Assembly: GCA_964383325.1 (NCBI GenBank)
Contig: CAYLGY010000021.1
Coordinates: forward strand, 1-34,813
Source of the DNA: CAYLGY01 sp964383325
GTDB lineage: Bacteria; Pseudomonadota; Alphaproteobacteria; Rhizobiales; Rhizobiaceae
DNA length: 34,813 nt
Direction of reading: 5' to 3'
Part shown: one piece after another, positions 7,504-15,140 of the stretch
Layout of the letters: the number at the start of each line of letters is the position of its first letter
Numbering within the stretch: the first letter of the stretch is position 1
The notes under the pieces: model-generated
The model's database searches: none
Seen by the model: only the letters and a program-made list of their open reading frames with translations
Told to the model about the DNA's origin: nothing
Made by a program: the position numbers and the translations under genes

Positions 7504-9042
7504 GTGGTGGGCAGCCTGCCTCAGGGGCGAGGCCAGATTCGTCTTTTCGTTCCTGTGTGGCCGCACCGTCGTCTTGCGCGCTCGATCGCCGGCGCCCGCC
7601 CTTCTGCTGCGCCGGGCAATCAGGACTGGCAGAAACCAGTATGGCCGGCTGGGCAGGCGCCAGGATTCGGGCTGGCGCTGCTGTTGACGGTCATGCCGGG
7701 CCATGCCTTCGCGCATGCCGCCGATCAGCCCTTCGTGCTGCTGCTCCCGACCGGGCTCTATATTTCAGCAGGCATCGCCGCAGTCATCCTCACCCTGATC
7801 CTGATCGCCATCCCGCGGATCGGTGCGCTGACGCGAAGCTGGCAGGGCCGGCCGGTGATGCGGCTGCCGGCGAATTCATGCGCGATATCGACCAGCCTCG
7901 CAAGCCTTGCGATCCTCGCCACGCTGGTCCTTGCCGGGCTGTCGGGCTCGACGGACCCGGTCGCCAATCCCTTGCCGCTCTTCTTCTGGGTATTCTGGTG
8001 GATTATCCTTGTACTTGGCCAGGCGCTGGTCGGCGACCTCTGGCGCTGGCTCAACCCCTGGACCGGGGCCGTCGCCATCCTGCGCCGCCTCGCGGGCCGC
8101 CCGCCCCCCTTGCGCCTGCCGGCATGGCTGGGCGCATTTCCGGCAATCGCGCTCTTTCTCGGCTTCGCGCTGTTCCTCGCCGCGGACCTCGCGCCGACCG
8201 ACCCGCGCCGCCTCGCAAGGGTCGTCTGCGGCTACTGGCTGTTCAGCTTCGTCGGCATGCTCCTTTTCGGCAGCAGGAGATGGCTGGCGCAGTGCGAATT
8301 CGTCACGATCTTCATGCGCAGATTTGCAGGCGTTGCCCCGCTTGCCTGCAAGGGCGGACGGATCCTCGCAGGCGTGCCCGGCTGGCAGCTCCTCCGTTTC
8401 CGGCGGCCGGGAATGAGCCTTGGCCTGTTCGTCATCGCAATGCTCAGCGTCGGCTCTTTCGAGAGCCTCTACGGAACCTTCTGGTGGCTGACGCGCATCG
8501 GCATCAATCCGCTGGAATTTCCAGGCCGCAGCGTCATCTTCTGGTCGACCCTGTGGGGCCTGCTCGGCGCCTGCCTTCTCGCCGCTGCGGCCTTTGCCGC
8601 CATGGTGGGGGCCGGCCTATGGCTCGCAGGCGAGGGGCGTCGGTTCGGGGAAGCGTTCTGCCGGCAGGCGCAATGCCTGCTGCCGATCGCCGTCGGCTAT
8701 CATTTCGCGCATTATCTGACTTCCCTGCTGGTCGACGGCCAGTATCTGTATGCGGCGATGAGCGACCCGTTCGGTACGGGGGCGGACCTTCTGGGCATCG
8801 GGCATTTCCATGTCACGACCGGTTTTCTGACGACCAGGGACAGTGTCGAGGTGATCTGGCTGAGCCAGGCCGGCGCGGTGGTTGCCGGCCATGTCCTGGC
8901 GATCCTGGTTTCGCACGGGGTGGCGCTGGACATGTTCGGGGAGGGCCGCAAGACGATGCTCAGCCAGCTGCCGATCTCTGCATTCATGGTCGCCTACACG
9001 TTTTTCGGCCTGTGGCTGCTTGCTTCGCCACGCGGCATGTGA
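7504..9042 (+). CDS. Polytopic membrane protein resembling proteins annotated as fenitrothion hydrolase
   Basis: About 510 residues with a signal-peptide-like segment (GLALLLTVMPGHAFAHA, then ADQP) followed by roughly ten hydrophobic helices. The stretch FVLLLPTGLYISAGIAAV and a WLNPWTG motif recall the membrane proteins that actinobacterial genomes label fenitrothion hydrolase (FedB-like). The resemblance is from memory and the true function of that family is uncertain. The start is unclear: the frame is open from a GTG at 7387, while GTG codons at 7504 and 7507 have a strong GGGGGAG 3-6 bases upstream. Codon use becomes convincing only from about 7660, so the mature part begins near 7735. 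The ABC-transporter binding protein starts 69 bp downstream, suggesting a functional link with solute uptake. Confidence 0.75.
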   Translation: MVGSLPQGRGQIRLFVPVWPHRRLARSIAGARPSAAPGNQDWQKPVWPAGQAPGFGLALLLTVMPGHAFAHAADQPFVLLLPTGLYISAGIAAVILTLILIAIPRIGALTRSWQGRPVMRLPANSCAISTSLASLAILATLVLAGLSGSTDPVANPLPLFFWVFWWIILVLGQALVGDLWRWLNPWTGAVAILRRLAGRPPPLRLPAWLGAFPAIALFLGFALFLAADLAPTDPRRLARVVCGYWLFSFVGMLLFGSRRWLAQCEFVTIFMRRFAGVAPLACKGGRILAGVPGWQLLRFRRPGMSLGLFVIAMLSVGSFESLYGTFWWLTRIGINPLEFPGRSVIFWSTLWGLLGACLLAAAAFAAMVGAGLWLAGEGRRFGEAFCRQAQCLLPIAVGYHFAHYLTSLLVDGQYLYAAMSDPFGTGADLLGIGHFHVTTGFLTTRDSVEVIWLSQAGAVVAGHVLAILVSHGVALDMFGEGRKTMLSQLPISAFMVAYTFFGLWLLASPRGM

Positions 9043-9111
9043 TGCTTTATTTTTGGTGCGATCTGTGTTCCATGGGGGAGGCACGGAATCGGGCATGAGG
9101 GAGGAAGTATC

Positions 9112-10419
9112 ATGCAATCACAAGGAAATAGCGGTTTCGGCAAGGATACTCGTCGCGGCGTACTGAAGAAACTTGCCGCAGGCGCGGGCGTGGCGGCCGG
9201 CGCGGCGGCCATGCCGGGCTTCGTGCGCTACGCCCAGACGCAATCCTCGGAGCCGATCCGGATCGGATTCCAGGTCCACCGCACCGGCATCGGTGCTCCC
9301 TATGGCCGCTGGTACGACCGCACCACCATGGCGGCCGTCAAGCGAATCAACGATGCGGGGGGCATCAATGGCCGGCCGGTGGAGATCATCGCCGAGGATG
9401 ACGGCACCGACCCGAAGCGTGGGGCGGAAGTGGTAGAGAAATTCGCCACCCAGCATCGATGCGACATCGGATTCGGCACGCTGTACAGCCATGTCGTCAT
9501 CGGATCGGCGCCGCGGGCAGGTGAGCTGAAACTGCCCTATTTCGTCGTGTCCGAAGGCCATCATGTCGCCAGCGGCATGCTCAACCGCTACACGCTCCAG
9601 CCGGGCATCACCGACGTGAAGAGCCAGGTTCAGGCCATGGCACCCTTTGTCACCGGAAATCTCGGCAAGAAGGTCACGATGATCTTCCCCGACTTTGCCT
9701 TCGGGCACGATCACCGCGACTATTTCTCCGAGGCCGTGCGCGCGCAGGGCGGCGAGGTGCTGGCGCAGATCGCGATTCCACCCTCCGACACGTCGTTCAC
9801 GCGCTATTTCCCCAATATCCCCCGCGAGACGGAAGTGGTCTATCACGTCATGGTCGGTCCCGCGGTGCTGACTTTCGTCAAGGAGCTGGGCGAATTCTTC
9901 GGGCCGAGCCGGCCGGAACTGTTCGGATTCATCGACAGTCTGGAAGGCGTCAGCATGACGAGCTCGGGGCTGGAATTCCTCGAAGGCACCTATTTCTGGG
10001 AAGGCTTTCCCCGCTATGTCCAGAAGGACCAGACGCCCTATGACAAATTGTATCGCGAAGCGGTCGGCGTCGACGAGAATGGCGCTTCCGTGAACGATCC
10101 GGATGATGTCTCGACCTATGCGCACATGTTTGGCTGCTGGGAGACGCTGTATGTCATCAAGGCGGCGATGGAAGCGTCCGGCTATGCTGGCGTCGAGGAT
10201 CGCCCCAAGCTGATCGAGGCGGTGGAGGCAATGACGGAACTGCCACATTCGAACGAGCATCCGCAGGGGCCGAAGCTGTTCAATGGCAAGACGCATCAGG
10301 TTTTCGGCGTGCAATACATTTCGCGCGTCAATGAGGGACGGATGGATGTCGTGCATACGACTTCGATCGAGGATACGTTCTATCCCGATGAGGTCGATTA
10401 CACCACCCAGCCCTTCTAG
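9112..10419 (+). CDS. Tat-exported ABC-transporter substrate-binding protein (branched-chain amino acid/amide type)
   Basis: This periplasmic binding protein of 435 residues feeds the permease and ATPases encoded downstream. The N terminus has a twin-arginine signal (DTRRGVLKKLAAGAG, ending near FVRYAQ), so the protein is probably exported folded by Tat. The core begins with PIRIGFQVHRTG and shows the Peripla_BP_6 features AVKRINDAGGINGRP and EIIAEDDGTDP, as in the Leu/Ile/Val, urea and short-chain amide binding proteins. The ligand cannot be read from sequence; the family also includes amide and urea binders. A good Shine-Dalgarno sequence (GGGAGGAAG) precedes the ATG. The following permease starts about 150 bp away, across a palindromic repeat. 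Confidence 0.92.
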   Translation: MQSQGNSGFGKDTRRGVLKKLAAGAGVAAGAAAMPGFVRYAQTQSSEPIRIGFQVHRTGIGAPYGRWYDRTTMAAVKRINDAGGINGRPVEIIAEDDGTDPKRGAEVVEKFATQHRCDIGFGTLYSHVVIGSAPRAGELKLPYFVVSEGHHVASGMLNRYTLQPGITDVKSQVQAMAPFVTGNLGKKVTMIFPDFAFGHDHRDYFSEAVRAQGGEVLAQIAIPPSDTSFTRYFPNIPRETEVVYHVMVGPAVLTFVKELGEFFGPSRPELFGFIDSLEGVSMTSSGLEFLEGTYFWEGFPRYVQKDQTPYDKLYREAVGVDENGASVNDPDDVSTYAHMFGCWETLYVIKAAMEASGYAGVEDRPKLIEAVEAMTELPHSNEHPQGPKLFNGKTHQVFGVQYISRVNEGRMDVVHTTSIEDTFYPDEVDYTTQPF

Positions 10420-10490
10420 CGCATCGGACCGGGAAGTGAGGTCGCTTTTCGGGAAAAACCGGTGCTCCGTAAATGAGCTGGAGCGTCCCT
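10419..10490 (+). repeat. Palindromic intergenic element between the binding-protein and permease genes
   Basis: The sequence starts AGCGCATCGGACCGGGAAGT and contains CCGGGAAGTG (10428-10437) pairing, with G-U wobbles, to CGCTTTTCGG (10442-10451). It ends near GGTGCTCCG and GAGCG. This is the AGCGCATCGGA-type palindrome familiar from Hyphomicrobiales intergenic regions (from memory). Placed right after the first cistron, the hairpin could stabilise the binding-protein mRNA so that this protein is made in excess over the membrane parts. Confidence 0.5.
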
Positions 10491-10571
10491 CTCGCATCCG
10501 CAAGGACGCGGGGGGCGCCAGAACCAGTTGTTCCGGGCCAGCCGGTGCCGGGACGCAATTCGTGTCGTGAC

Positions 10572-11498
10572 ATGGATTTCGGCCCTCACCTCATGCTGGC
10601 ATGTCTGGAAGGCGCGGTCACCGCTGCGGTGCTTGCGCTGACGGCGGTCGGCCTCAGCCTGGTCTTTGGCGTCATGCGCGTCGTCAATGTCGCGCATGGC
10701 GAATTCTACATGCTGGGCGCGGTGCTTGCCTGGTGGATCGCCTCACTGGTTGGCGGGCATCCGGCGCTCGGCTTCCTTCTGGCGCTGCTGGTTGCGCCGC
10801 TTCTCGTCGGCATGATCGCCGTCATTGCCGACCTCGCGATCCTCAAGCGCCTGAAATATGATCCCGAGAGCACCATCGTCGCCACGATCGGCATTCTCTA
10901 CATCCTGCAGCAGGCGACGCTCATGACCTATGGGCCGCATGCCCGGCCGGTCGAGGCGCCCTTCAATGCCCGGATCGCGCTCCCCTGGCCGGAATTGACG
11001 GACGATGGGCTCGTGCTGGGCTGGCCCTGGGGCTTCGGCACCACGACCTACAAGCTTGCCGTGATCGTCGCGGCGGCGGTGATCCTCGTGGCGATCCGGC
11101 AATTCATGGCACGCAGCCGCATGGGTCTCACCATGCGCGCCACGCAGCTCGACCGGGAGACGGCGCAGGCTTTCGGCATTCCCGTCGACCGGGTCTATGC
11201 CACGGTATTCGGCATCGGCGCCGGGCTCGCGGCGATGGCGGCGGTGCTGATCGTGCCGATCCAGCAGGCGCATTACCTGATGGGCATGGACCCGTTGCTG
11301 CTCTCCTTCATCGTCGTCATTATCGGCGGGCTCGGCAGCCTGAACGGAACCATCGTCGCGGCGGTGCTGATCGGCCTCAGCGACGGCATCATCTCGGTCT
11401 TCTTCTCGCCGACGCTTGCCAAGATCCTCGCGACCCTGCTCGTTGCCTTCGTCCTGGTCTTCCGGCCGCAGGGCCTGTTCGGGAAGGGCGCGGCATGA
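10572..11498 (+). CDS. livH: Branched-chain amino acid/amide ABC transporter permease, LivH type
   Basis: One of two inner-membrane permease subunits; 308 residues with about eight hydrophobic helices. The start region ALTAVGLSLVFGVMRVVNVA followed by HGEF is the LivH hallmark, and a conserved GGLGSLNG motif lies near the C terminus. I chose the ATG at 10572 (MDFGPHLM); the frame is open further upstream, but that sequence lies in the palindromic repeat. No strong Shine-Dalgarno sequence is visible. The stop overlaps the start of the next gene (ATGA at 11495-11498), indicating translational coupling. The symbol is by family; the substrate may not be leucine. Confidence 0.92.
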   Translation: MDFGPHLMLACLEGAVTAAVLALTAVGLSLVFGVMRVVNVAHGEFYMLGAVLAWWIASLVGGHPALGFLLALLVAPLLVGMIAVIADLAILKRLKYDPESTIVATIGILYILQQATLMTYGPHARPVEAPFNARIALPWPELTDDGLVLGWPWGFGTTTYKLAVIVAAAVILVAIRQFMARSRMGLTMRATQLDRETAQAFGIPVDRVYATVFGIGAGLAAMAAVLIVPIQQAHYLMGMDPLLLSFIVVIIGGLGSLNGTIVAAVLIGLSDGIISVFFSPTLAKILATLLVAFVLVFRPQGLFGKGAA

Positions 11499-12439
11499 AG
11501 GATGGCGGCAAGTCGCTCGCGCTGCATGGCGGTTTTCTGCTTCTCCTGTTCGCGCTGCAATTCGTCCTGCCGGAATACCATCATGCGAGCCTTGCCCGGA
11601 TCATGGTGCTCGCCACCTATGCCATCGGCTACAATCTGCTGTTCGGCTATGCGGGGCTGCTCAGCCTCGGCCATGCCCTGTTCTTTGCCGCCGGAATGTA
11701 CGGCACGGCGCTGACGGTGCAGCATGCCGGCCTCGCATCCGAAATGGCGCTGCTTGCCGGCGGCGTGGCTGCCTTTCTGGCTTCGGCGATTGTCGGCATG
11801 CTCGCGCTGCGCACACGCGGCGTCGCCTTCATGATCGTGACCCTGATGTTCGCGCAGGCCGGCTACCTCGCAATTCTGCTGTTCGGCGAATATACGCGCG
11901 GGGATGAGGGCTTCGTGCTGCGCCAGTCGGCCCGCGCCATTGCCGGGATCGATCTCACCGATGTGACGAACCGCTATTTCGCGGCGCTGCTGCTGTTTGC
12001 CACCGCGCTCCTGCTGGCCCTGAAGGTCGTGCGCTCGCCCTTCGGGCGCGTGCTCGTGGCCATCCGCGAGAATGAAGAGCGGGCCCGGATGCTGGGCTAC
12101 GACATCTTTCGCTACAAGCTCGGCGCGGTCGTCCTGTCGGGTACCATTGCCGGCATTGCCGGGGCGAGCTACGGAGTGCTGTTCGGCTATGCGGGGGCGA
12201 CCTTTGCGTCGGTGCAATATTCGATTTTCCCGCTGCTCTGGGTGCTCCTCGGCGGCGCGGGCACGGTGCTCGGCCCGTTCATCGGCACTTGGTTCATGTT
12301 CTATCTCATCGACCTGTCGAGCGGGCTGACCACTGCATACATGCTGATTGCGGGCTTGGCGCTGGTCCTGCTGACGCTGTTTGCGCGCCAGGGCATTGCC
12401 GGGGAGATCCGGCGCAGGTGGTTGCCATGGCTGCCGTGA
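11495..12439 (+). CDS. livM: Branched-chain amino acid/amide ABC transporter permease, LivM type
   Basis: The second permease subunit; 314 residues with about nine hydrophobic helices. The motif YNLLFGYAGLLSLGHALFF, the loop AIRENEERARMLGYD (the cytoplasmic coupling region) and GGAGTVLGP are typical of LivM. The gene overlaps livH by 4 bp and the downstream ATPase by 13 bp, so all four transporter genes after the binding protein form one tightly coupled unit. Confidence 0.93.
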   Translation: MKDGGKSLALHGGFLLLLFALQFVLPEYHHASLARIMVLATYAIGYNLLFGYAGLLSLGHALFFAAGMYGTALTVQHAGLASEMALLAGGVAAFLASAIVGMLALRTRGVAFMIVTLMFAQAGYLAILLFGEYTRGDEGFVLRQSARAIAGIDLTDVTNRYFAALLLFATALLLALKVVRSPFGRVLVAIRENEERARMLGYDIFRYKLGAVVLSGTIAGIAGASYGVLFGYAGATFASVQYSIFPLLWVLLGGAGTVLGPFIGTWFMFYLIDLSSGLTTAYMLIAGLALVLLTLFARQGIAGEIRRRWLPWLP

Positions 12440-13155
12440 CCTTCCTTGCCGCCGAGAAGCTGTGCAAGAATTATGGCGGTCTTGCCGCCGTGCGCGAGGT
12501 TGATTTCGCGCTTTCCCAGGGCGAGGTCCGGGCGCTGATCGGGCCGAATGGCGCCGGCAAGACGACGCTGGTCGGCATGCTGTGCGGGCGCATCCCTGCC
12601 TCTTCGGGGCGGATCGTCTTTCTCGATCGCGAGGTGACCGCACTGCCGGCGCATCGGCGCATCGCCCTCGGCATGGCCTATACGTTCCAGATCACGTCGA
12701 TCTTCTCCCGCCTCAGCCTGCATGAGAATGTCGCGCTGGCGGTGCGGCGCAGGCTGCGCGGCAATGGCGACGAAACGGATCGCGAGGTGATGGATGCGCT
12801 CGAGCGGGTCGGCCTTGCGGACCGCGCCCTGCAACTTGCCGGAGATCTCAGCTATGGCCACCAGCGCCTGCTCGAAATTGCCATGGGGCTTGGCCAGCGG
12901 CCGAAACTGCTCATTCTCGACGAGCCGACGCAGGGTCTCTCCGATGGCGAGATCGGCAATTTTCTTGAACTGGTCCGCAGCCTGGCCGGCGAGACCACGA
13001 TCCTGCTGATCGAGCACAATATGGATGTCGTGATGCAGGCGGCCGATCGCATTACCGTCATGAATTTCGGTGCGGTCCTCGCCGAGGGGAGCCCCGATGA
13101 AATCCGGGACAACCGGGCGGTGCAGGCCGCCTATCTGGGGGCGGTCGATGCTTGA
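12427..13155 (+). CDS. livG: ABC transporter ATP-binding protein, LivG type
   Basis: One of two cytoplasmic ATPases that power the transporter; 242 residues. Walker A GPNGAGKTT is at 39-47, the signature-region motif LSYGHQRLLEIA at about 141, and Walker B LLILDEP at 161-167, followed by the switch histidine in IEHNMDVV. The signature reads LSYGH rather than LSGGQ, which is usual for LivG. The ATG at 12427 lies inside the end of livM; the longer open frame upstream is shadow sequence. The stop overlaps the start of livF by 8 bp. Confidence 0.93.
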   Translation: MAAVTFLAAEKLCKNYGGLAAVREVDFALSQGEVRALIGPNGAGKTTLVGMLCGRIPASSGRIVFLDREVTALPAHRRIALGMAYTFQITSIFSRLSLHENVALAVRRRLRGNGDETDREVMDALERVGLADRALQLAGDLSYGHQRLLEIAMGLGQRPKLLILDEPTQGLSDGEIGNFLELVRSLAGETTILLIEHNMDVVMQAADRITVMNFGAVLAEGSPDEIRDNRAVQAAYLGAVDA

Positions 13156-13843
13156 GGTGCGCGGGATCGACGTTGCCTATGGCCCGGCCCGCATCTTGCG
13201 CGGCGTATCGCTCAGCGTGCGACAGGGCGAAATCCTCTGCCTGCTGGGCCGCAATGGCGCCGGCAAGACGACCACCCTGAAGGCGATCATGGGCCTGCTG
13301 CCATTGCAGGCCGGCTCCATCCTGCTGCGGGATGAAGTCATCAGCAACCTGCCGGCCCATCAGGTTCCCGCACGCGGGCTCGGATATGTGCCGCAGGGCC
13401 GGCGCCTGTTCTCCGAGCTGACCGTGCGGGAGAATCTCGAGATCGGCCTCATGGTTCGCAACAAGGGCGCGCAAACGCTCGAGGCGGCGCTGGATCTGTT
13501 TCCGCGTCTGCGCGAACGGTTGCACCAGCGGGCGGACACGCTGTCCGGCGGCGAGCAGCAGATGCTTGCTACCGCGCGGGCGCTGTGCATCGAGCCGGAG
13601 GTGCTGCTGCTGGATGAGCCGACCGAGGGTCTGCAGCCGTCGATGATCGCGCTGATCCGCGATGTCGTTCGCCAGTTGAAGGCGCGTGGATCGGCCATCA
13701 TCCTCGTCGAGCAGCGCGTCGATGCGGTCCTGTCCCTCGCTGATCGCGTCACCTTCCTCGAGAATGGCCGTAGCGGCGAGACGGTGACGCCGGATCATTT
13801 GCGCCAGGAGCCGGAATTGCTGCGGCGCTATGTGGGCGTTTGA
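13148..13843 (+). CDS. livF: ABC transporter ATP-binding protein, LivF type
   Basis: The second ATPase of the transporter; 231 residues. Walker A GRNGAGKTT is at 34-42, followed by the LivF-typical RGLGYVPQGRRLFSELTV, the signature LSGGEQQMLATARAL and Walker B VLLLDEPTEGL. It overlaps livG by 8 bp and ends the operon. The next gene, dCTP deaminase, converges on it with a 12-bp gap. A small dyad, GACAT-GAAA-ATGTC (13845-13858), lies in that gap and is too weak to call a terminator. Confidence 0.93.
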   Translation: MLEVRGIDVAYGPARILRGVSLSVRQGEILCLLGRNGAGKTTTLKAIMGLLPLQAGSILLRDEVISNLPAHQVPARGLGYVPQGRRLFSELTVRENLEIGLMVRNKGAQTLEAALDLFPRLRERLHQRADTLSGGEQQMLATARALCIEPEVLLLDEPTEGLQPSMIALIRDVVRQLKARGSAIILVEQRVDAVLSLADRVTFLENGRSGETVTPDHLRQEPELLRRYVGV

Positions 13844-13855
13844 GACATGAAAATG

Positions 13856-14944
13856 TCAGGAATTGCGGAAGTGCTTTGACAGCTTCAGCCCCTGCGCCTG
13901 GTAGTTCGAGCCAAGATCCCGCCCATACAGGCGCTCGGGCAGTTCGAGCATGCGCTCATAGGTAAGGCGGCCGACGATCTGCCCGTGCTCGAGGATGAAG
14001 GGCACTTCATGGCTACGCACTTCCAGCACCGCGCGACTGCCCGTGCCCCCGGCGGCGGAATGGCCGAATCCGGGGTCGAAGAAGCCGGCATAGTGCACGC
14101 GGAATTCGCCGACCAGCGGATCGAACGGCGTCATTTCCGCGGCATGGGAAGGCGGAACATGCACCGCCTCGCGCGACATCAGAATGTAGAATTCGTCCGG
14201 GTCGAGCACGAGCTCGCGCTTGCCGCGCCCGAACAGCGGCTCCCAGAAATCGAGGACCGGATAGGCGCTCTTCCGGTCGAGGTCGACCAGCCCGGTATGG
14301 CGCTTGCCGCGATAGCCGATCAGCCCTTCGGCATTGCCGCTCAGATCGACCGAGAGCGCGATTCCGCCGCCGGAAATGTTCGGGCTCTCCGAAGTTACCA
14401 GGTTTTCCTGCCGGTGCAGGTCGAGGAGCGCCGCATCGTCCAGCAGCGCATTACCGTTGCGGAAGCGAAGCTGCGCCAGCCTTGAGCCGGTACGGACCAC
14501 GATGGGAAAAGTTCGCGGCGAAATCTCGATGTAGAGCGGGCCGCAATAGCCGGCGGGCAGCTTGTCGAATTCCTGGCACTTGTCGGCCATGATCCGGGTG
14601 AAGATGTCGAGCCGGCCGGTCGAGCTCTTCGGATTGGCCGTGGCCGCGATCGCCTCCGGCAGTTCGAGCGATTCCTGGAGCTGGATCACATAGACGCAGC
14701 CAGTCTCGAGCACGGCGCCCGCCTCAAGGCTGAACTCGTGCAGGCTCAACCTTTCGAGCTTGTCCGCAACCCGCATGTCCGGTCCCGGCAGGAAACTGGC
14801 GCGCACCCGCCAGGCCCGCAGCCCGAGCCGCAGGTCAAGGCTGGCCGGCTGGATCTGGTCGTCGTCGAGCGGCCCCGCCGTCCGGATCGCGCCGCGCGCA
14901 TGCAGTCCGGCAATTTCCCGATCGGGTAGGATGCCCGCTTTCAC
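13856..14944 (-). CDS. dcd: 2'-deoxycytidine 5'-triphosphate deaminase, long form
   Basis: Converts dCTP to dUTP, the first step of dTTP supply. At 362 residues it is the long, duplicated form found in alphaproteobacteria (DCD2 family) rather than the roughly 190-residue enterobacterial Dcd. Visible family features are NPKSSTGRLDIFTR in the first half, GSRLAQLRFRNG in the middle, and AGFFDPGFG followed by LEVRSHEVPF, where the catalytic glutamate is expected, in the second half. The start MKAGILPDREI is at 14944. It is divergent from metZ, so its promoter must lie within about 100 bp next to the metZ promoter. Confidence 0.9.
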   Translation of the reverse strand: MKAGILPDREIAGLHARGAIRTAGPLDDDQIQPASLDLRLGLRAWRVRASFLPGPDMRVADKLERLSLHEFSLEAGAVLETGCVYVIQLQESLELPEAIAATANPKSSTGRLDIFTRIMADKCQEFDKLPAGYCGPLYIEISPRTFPIVVRTGSRLAQLRFRNGNALLDDAALLDLHRQENLVTSESPNISGGGIALSVDLSGNAEGLIGYRGKRHTGLVDLDRKSAYPVLDFWEPLFGRGKRELVLDPDEFYILMSREAVHVPPSHAAEMTPFDPLVGEFRVHYAGFFDPGFGHSAAGGTGSRAVLEVRSHEVPFILEHGQIVGRLTYERMLELPERLYGRDLGSNYQAQGLKLSKHFRNS

Positions 14945-14989
14945 CTCACTTGCCTCCAGTTGCGGCCCGACGTTTAATCAAACCTGCCG

Positions 14990-15018
14990 TTGACGCAAGC
15001 TTTGCATCGCCGTAAGAA
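14990..15018 (+). promoter_or_regulatory. Predicted sigma70-type promoter of metZ
   Basis: TTGACG (14990-14995) and TAAGAA (15013-15018) are separated by 17 bp. Transcription would then start near 15025, just before the SAM-II aptamer, which is the expected geometry. The -10 is a modest match. Confidence 0.5.
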
Positions 15019-15029
15019 GCCACTTATCC

Positions 15030-15086
15030 CCCGTGGTGATTTGGCCGGCCGGCTTGCAGCCACGTAAAAGAAATCGCTAAAGGGCC
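15030..15086 (+). ncRNA. SAM-II riboswitch aptamer upstream of metZ
   Basis: The sequence carries the SAM-II (metA-motif) landmarks in order. The P1 5' strand is CGTGG (15032-15036), then TGATTTGGCC and GGCTTGCAG in the loop, the P1 3' strand CCACG (15060-15064), then TAAAAGAAAT and the conserved GCTAAAGGG (15075-15083), which forms the pseudoknot with the loop. SAM-II elements are known upstream of metA, metX and metZ in alphaproteobacteria, where S-adenosylmethionine binding reduces expression. The P1 pairing is perfect over 5 bp. Its place between a promoter and metZ agrees with this call. Confidence 0.9.
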
Positions 15087-15087
15087 G

Positions 15088-15131
15088 CCTGCGAAATTGC
15101 CAGGGACCTTCGCAGCCGGTCTTCGCAGGAG
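15088..15131 (+). promoter_or_regulatory. Predicted expression platform masking the metZ ribosome-binding site
   Basis: CCTGCGAA (15088-15095), directly after the aptamer, is perfectly complementary to TTCGCAGG (15122-15129), which includes the first bases of the metZ Shine-Dalgarno AGGAG (15127-15131). A second TTCGCAG at 15109-15115 can pair with the same CTGCGAA and would leave the Shine-Dalgarno free. The duplicated heptamer thus offers two mutually exclusive hairpins. Which one SAM binding favours is not evident from sequence. Confidence 0.5.
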
Positions 15132-15140
15132 CAGAAGATC

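Noticed and set aside
7314..9098. 594-codon frame overlapping the membrane protein gene
   Set aside because: Its product is Arg/Ala/Pro-rich with no membrane pattern, whereas the other frame gives clear hydrophobic helices.
13845..13858. Hairpin GACAT-GAAA-ATGTC between livF and dcd as terminator
   Set aside because: Only a 5-bp stem, no T-run, and it overlaps the dcd stop codon.
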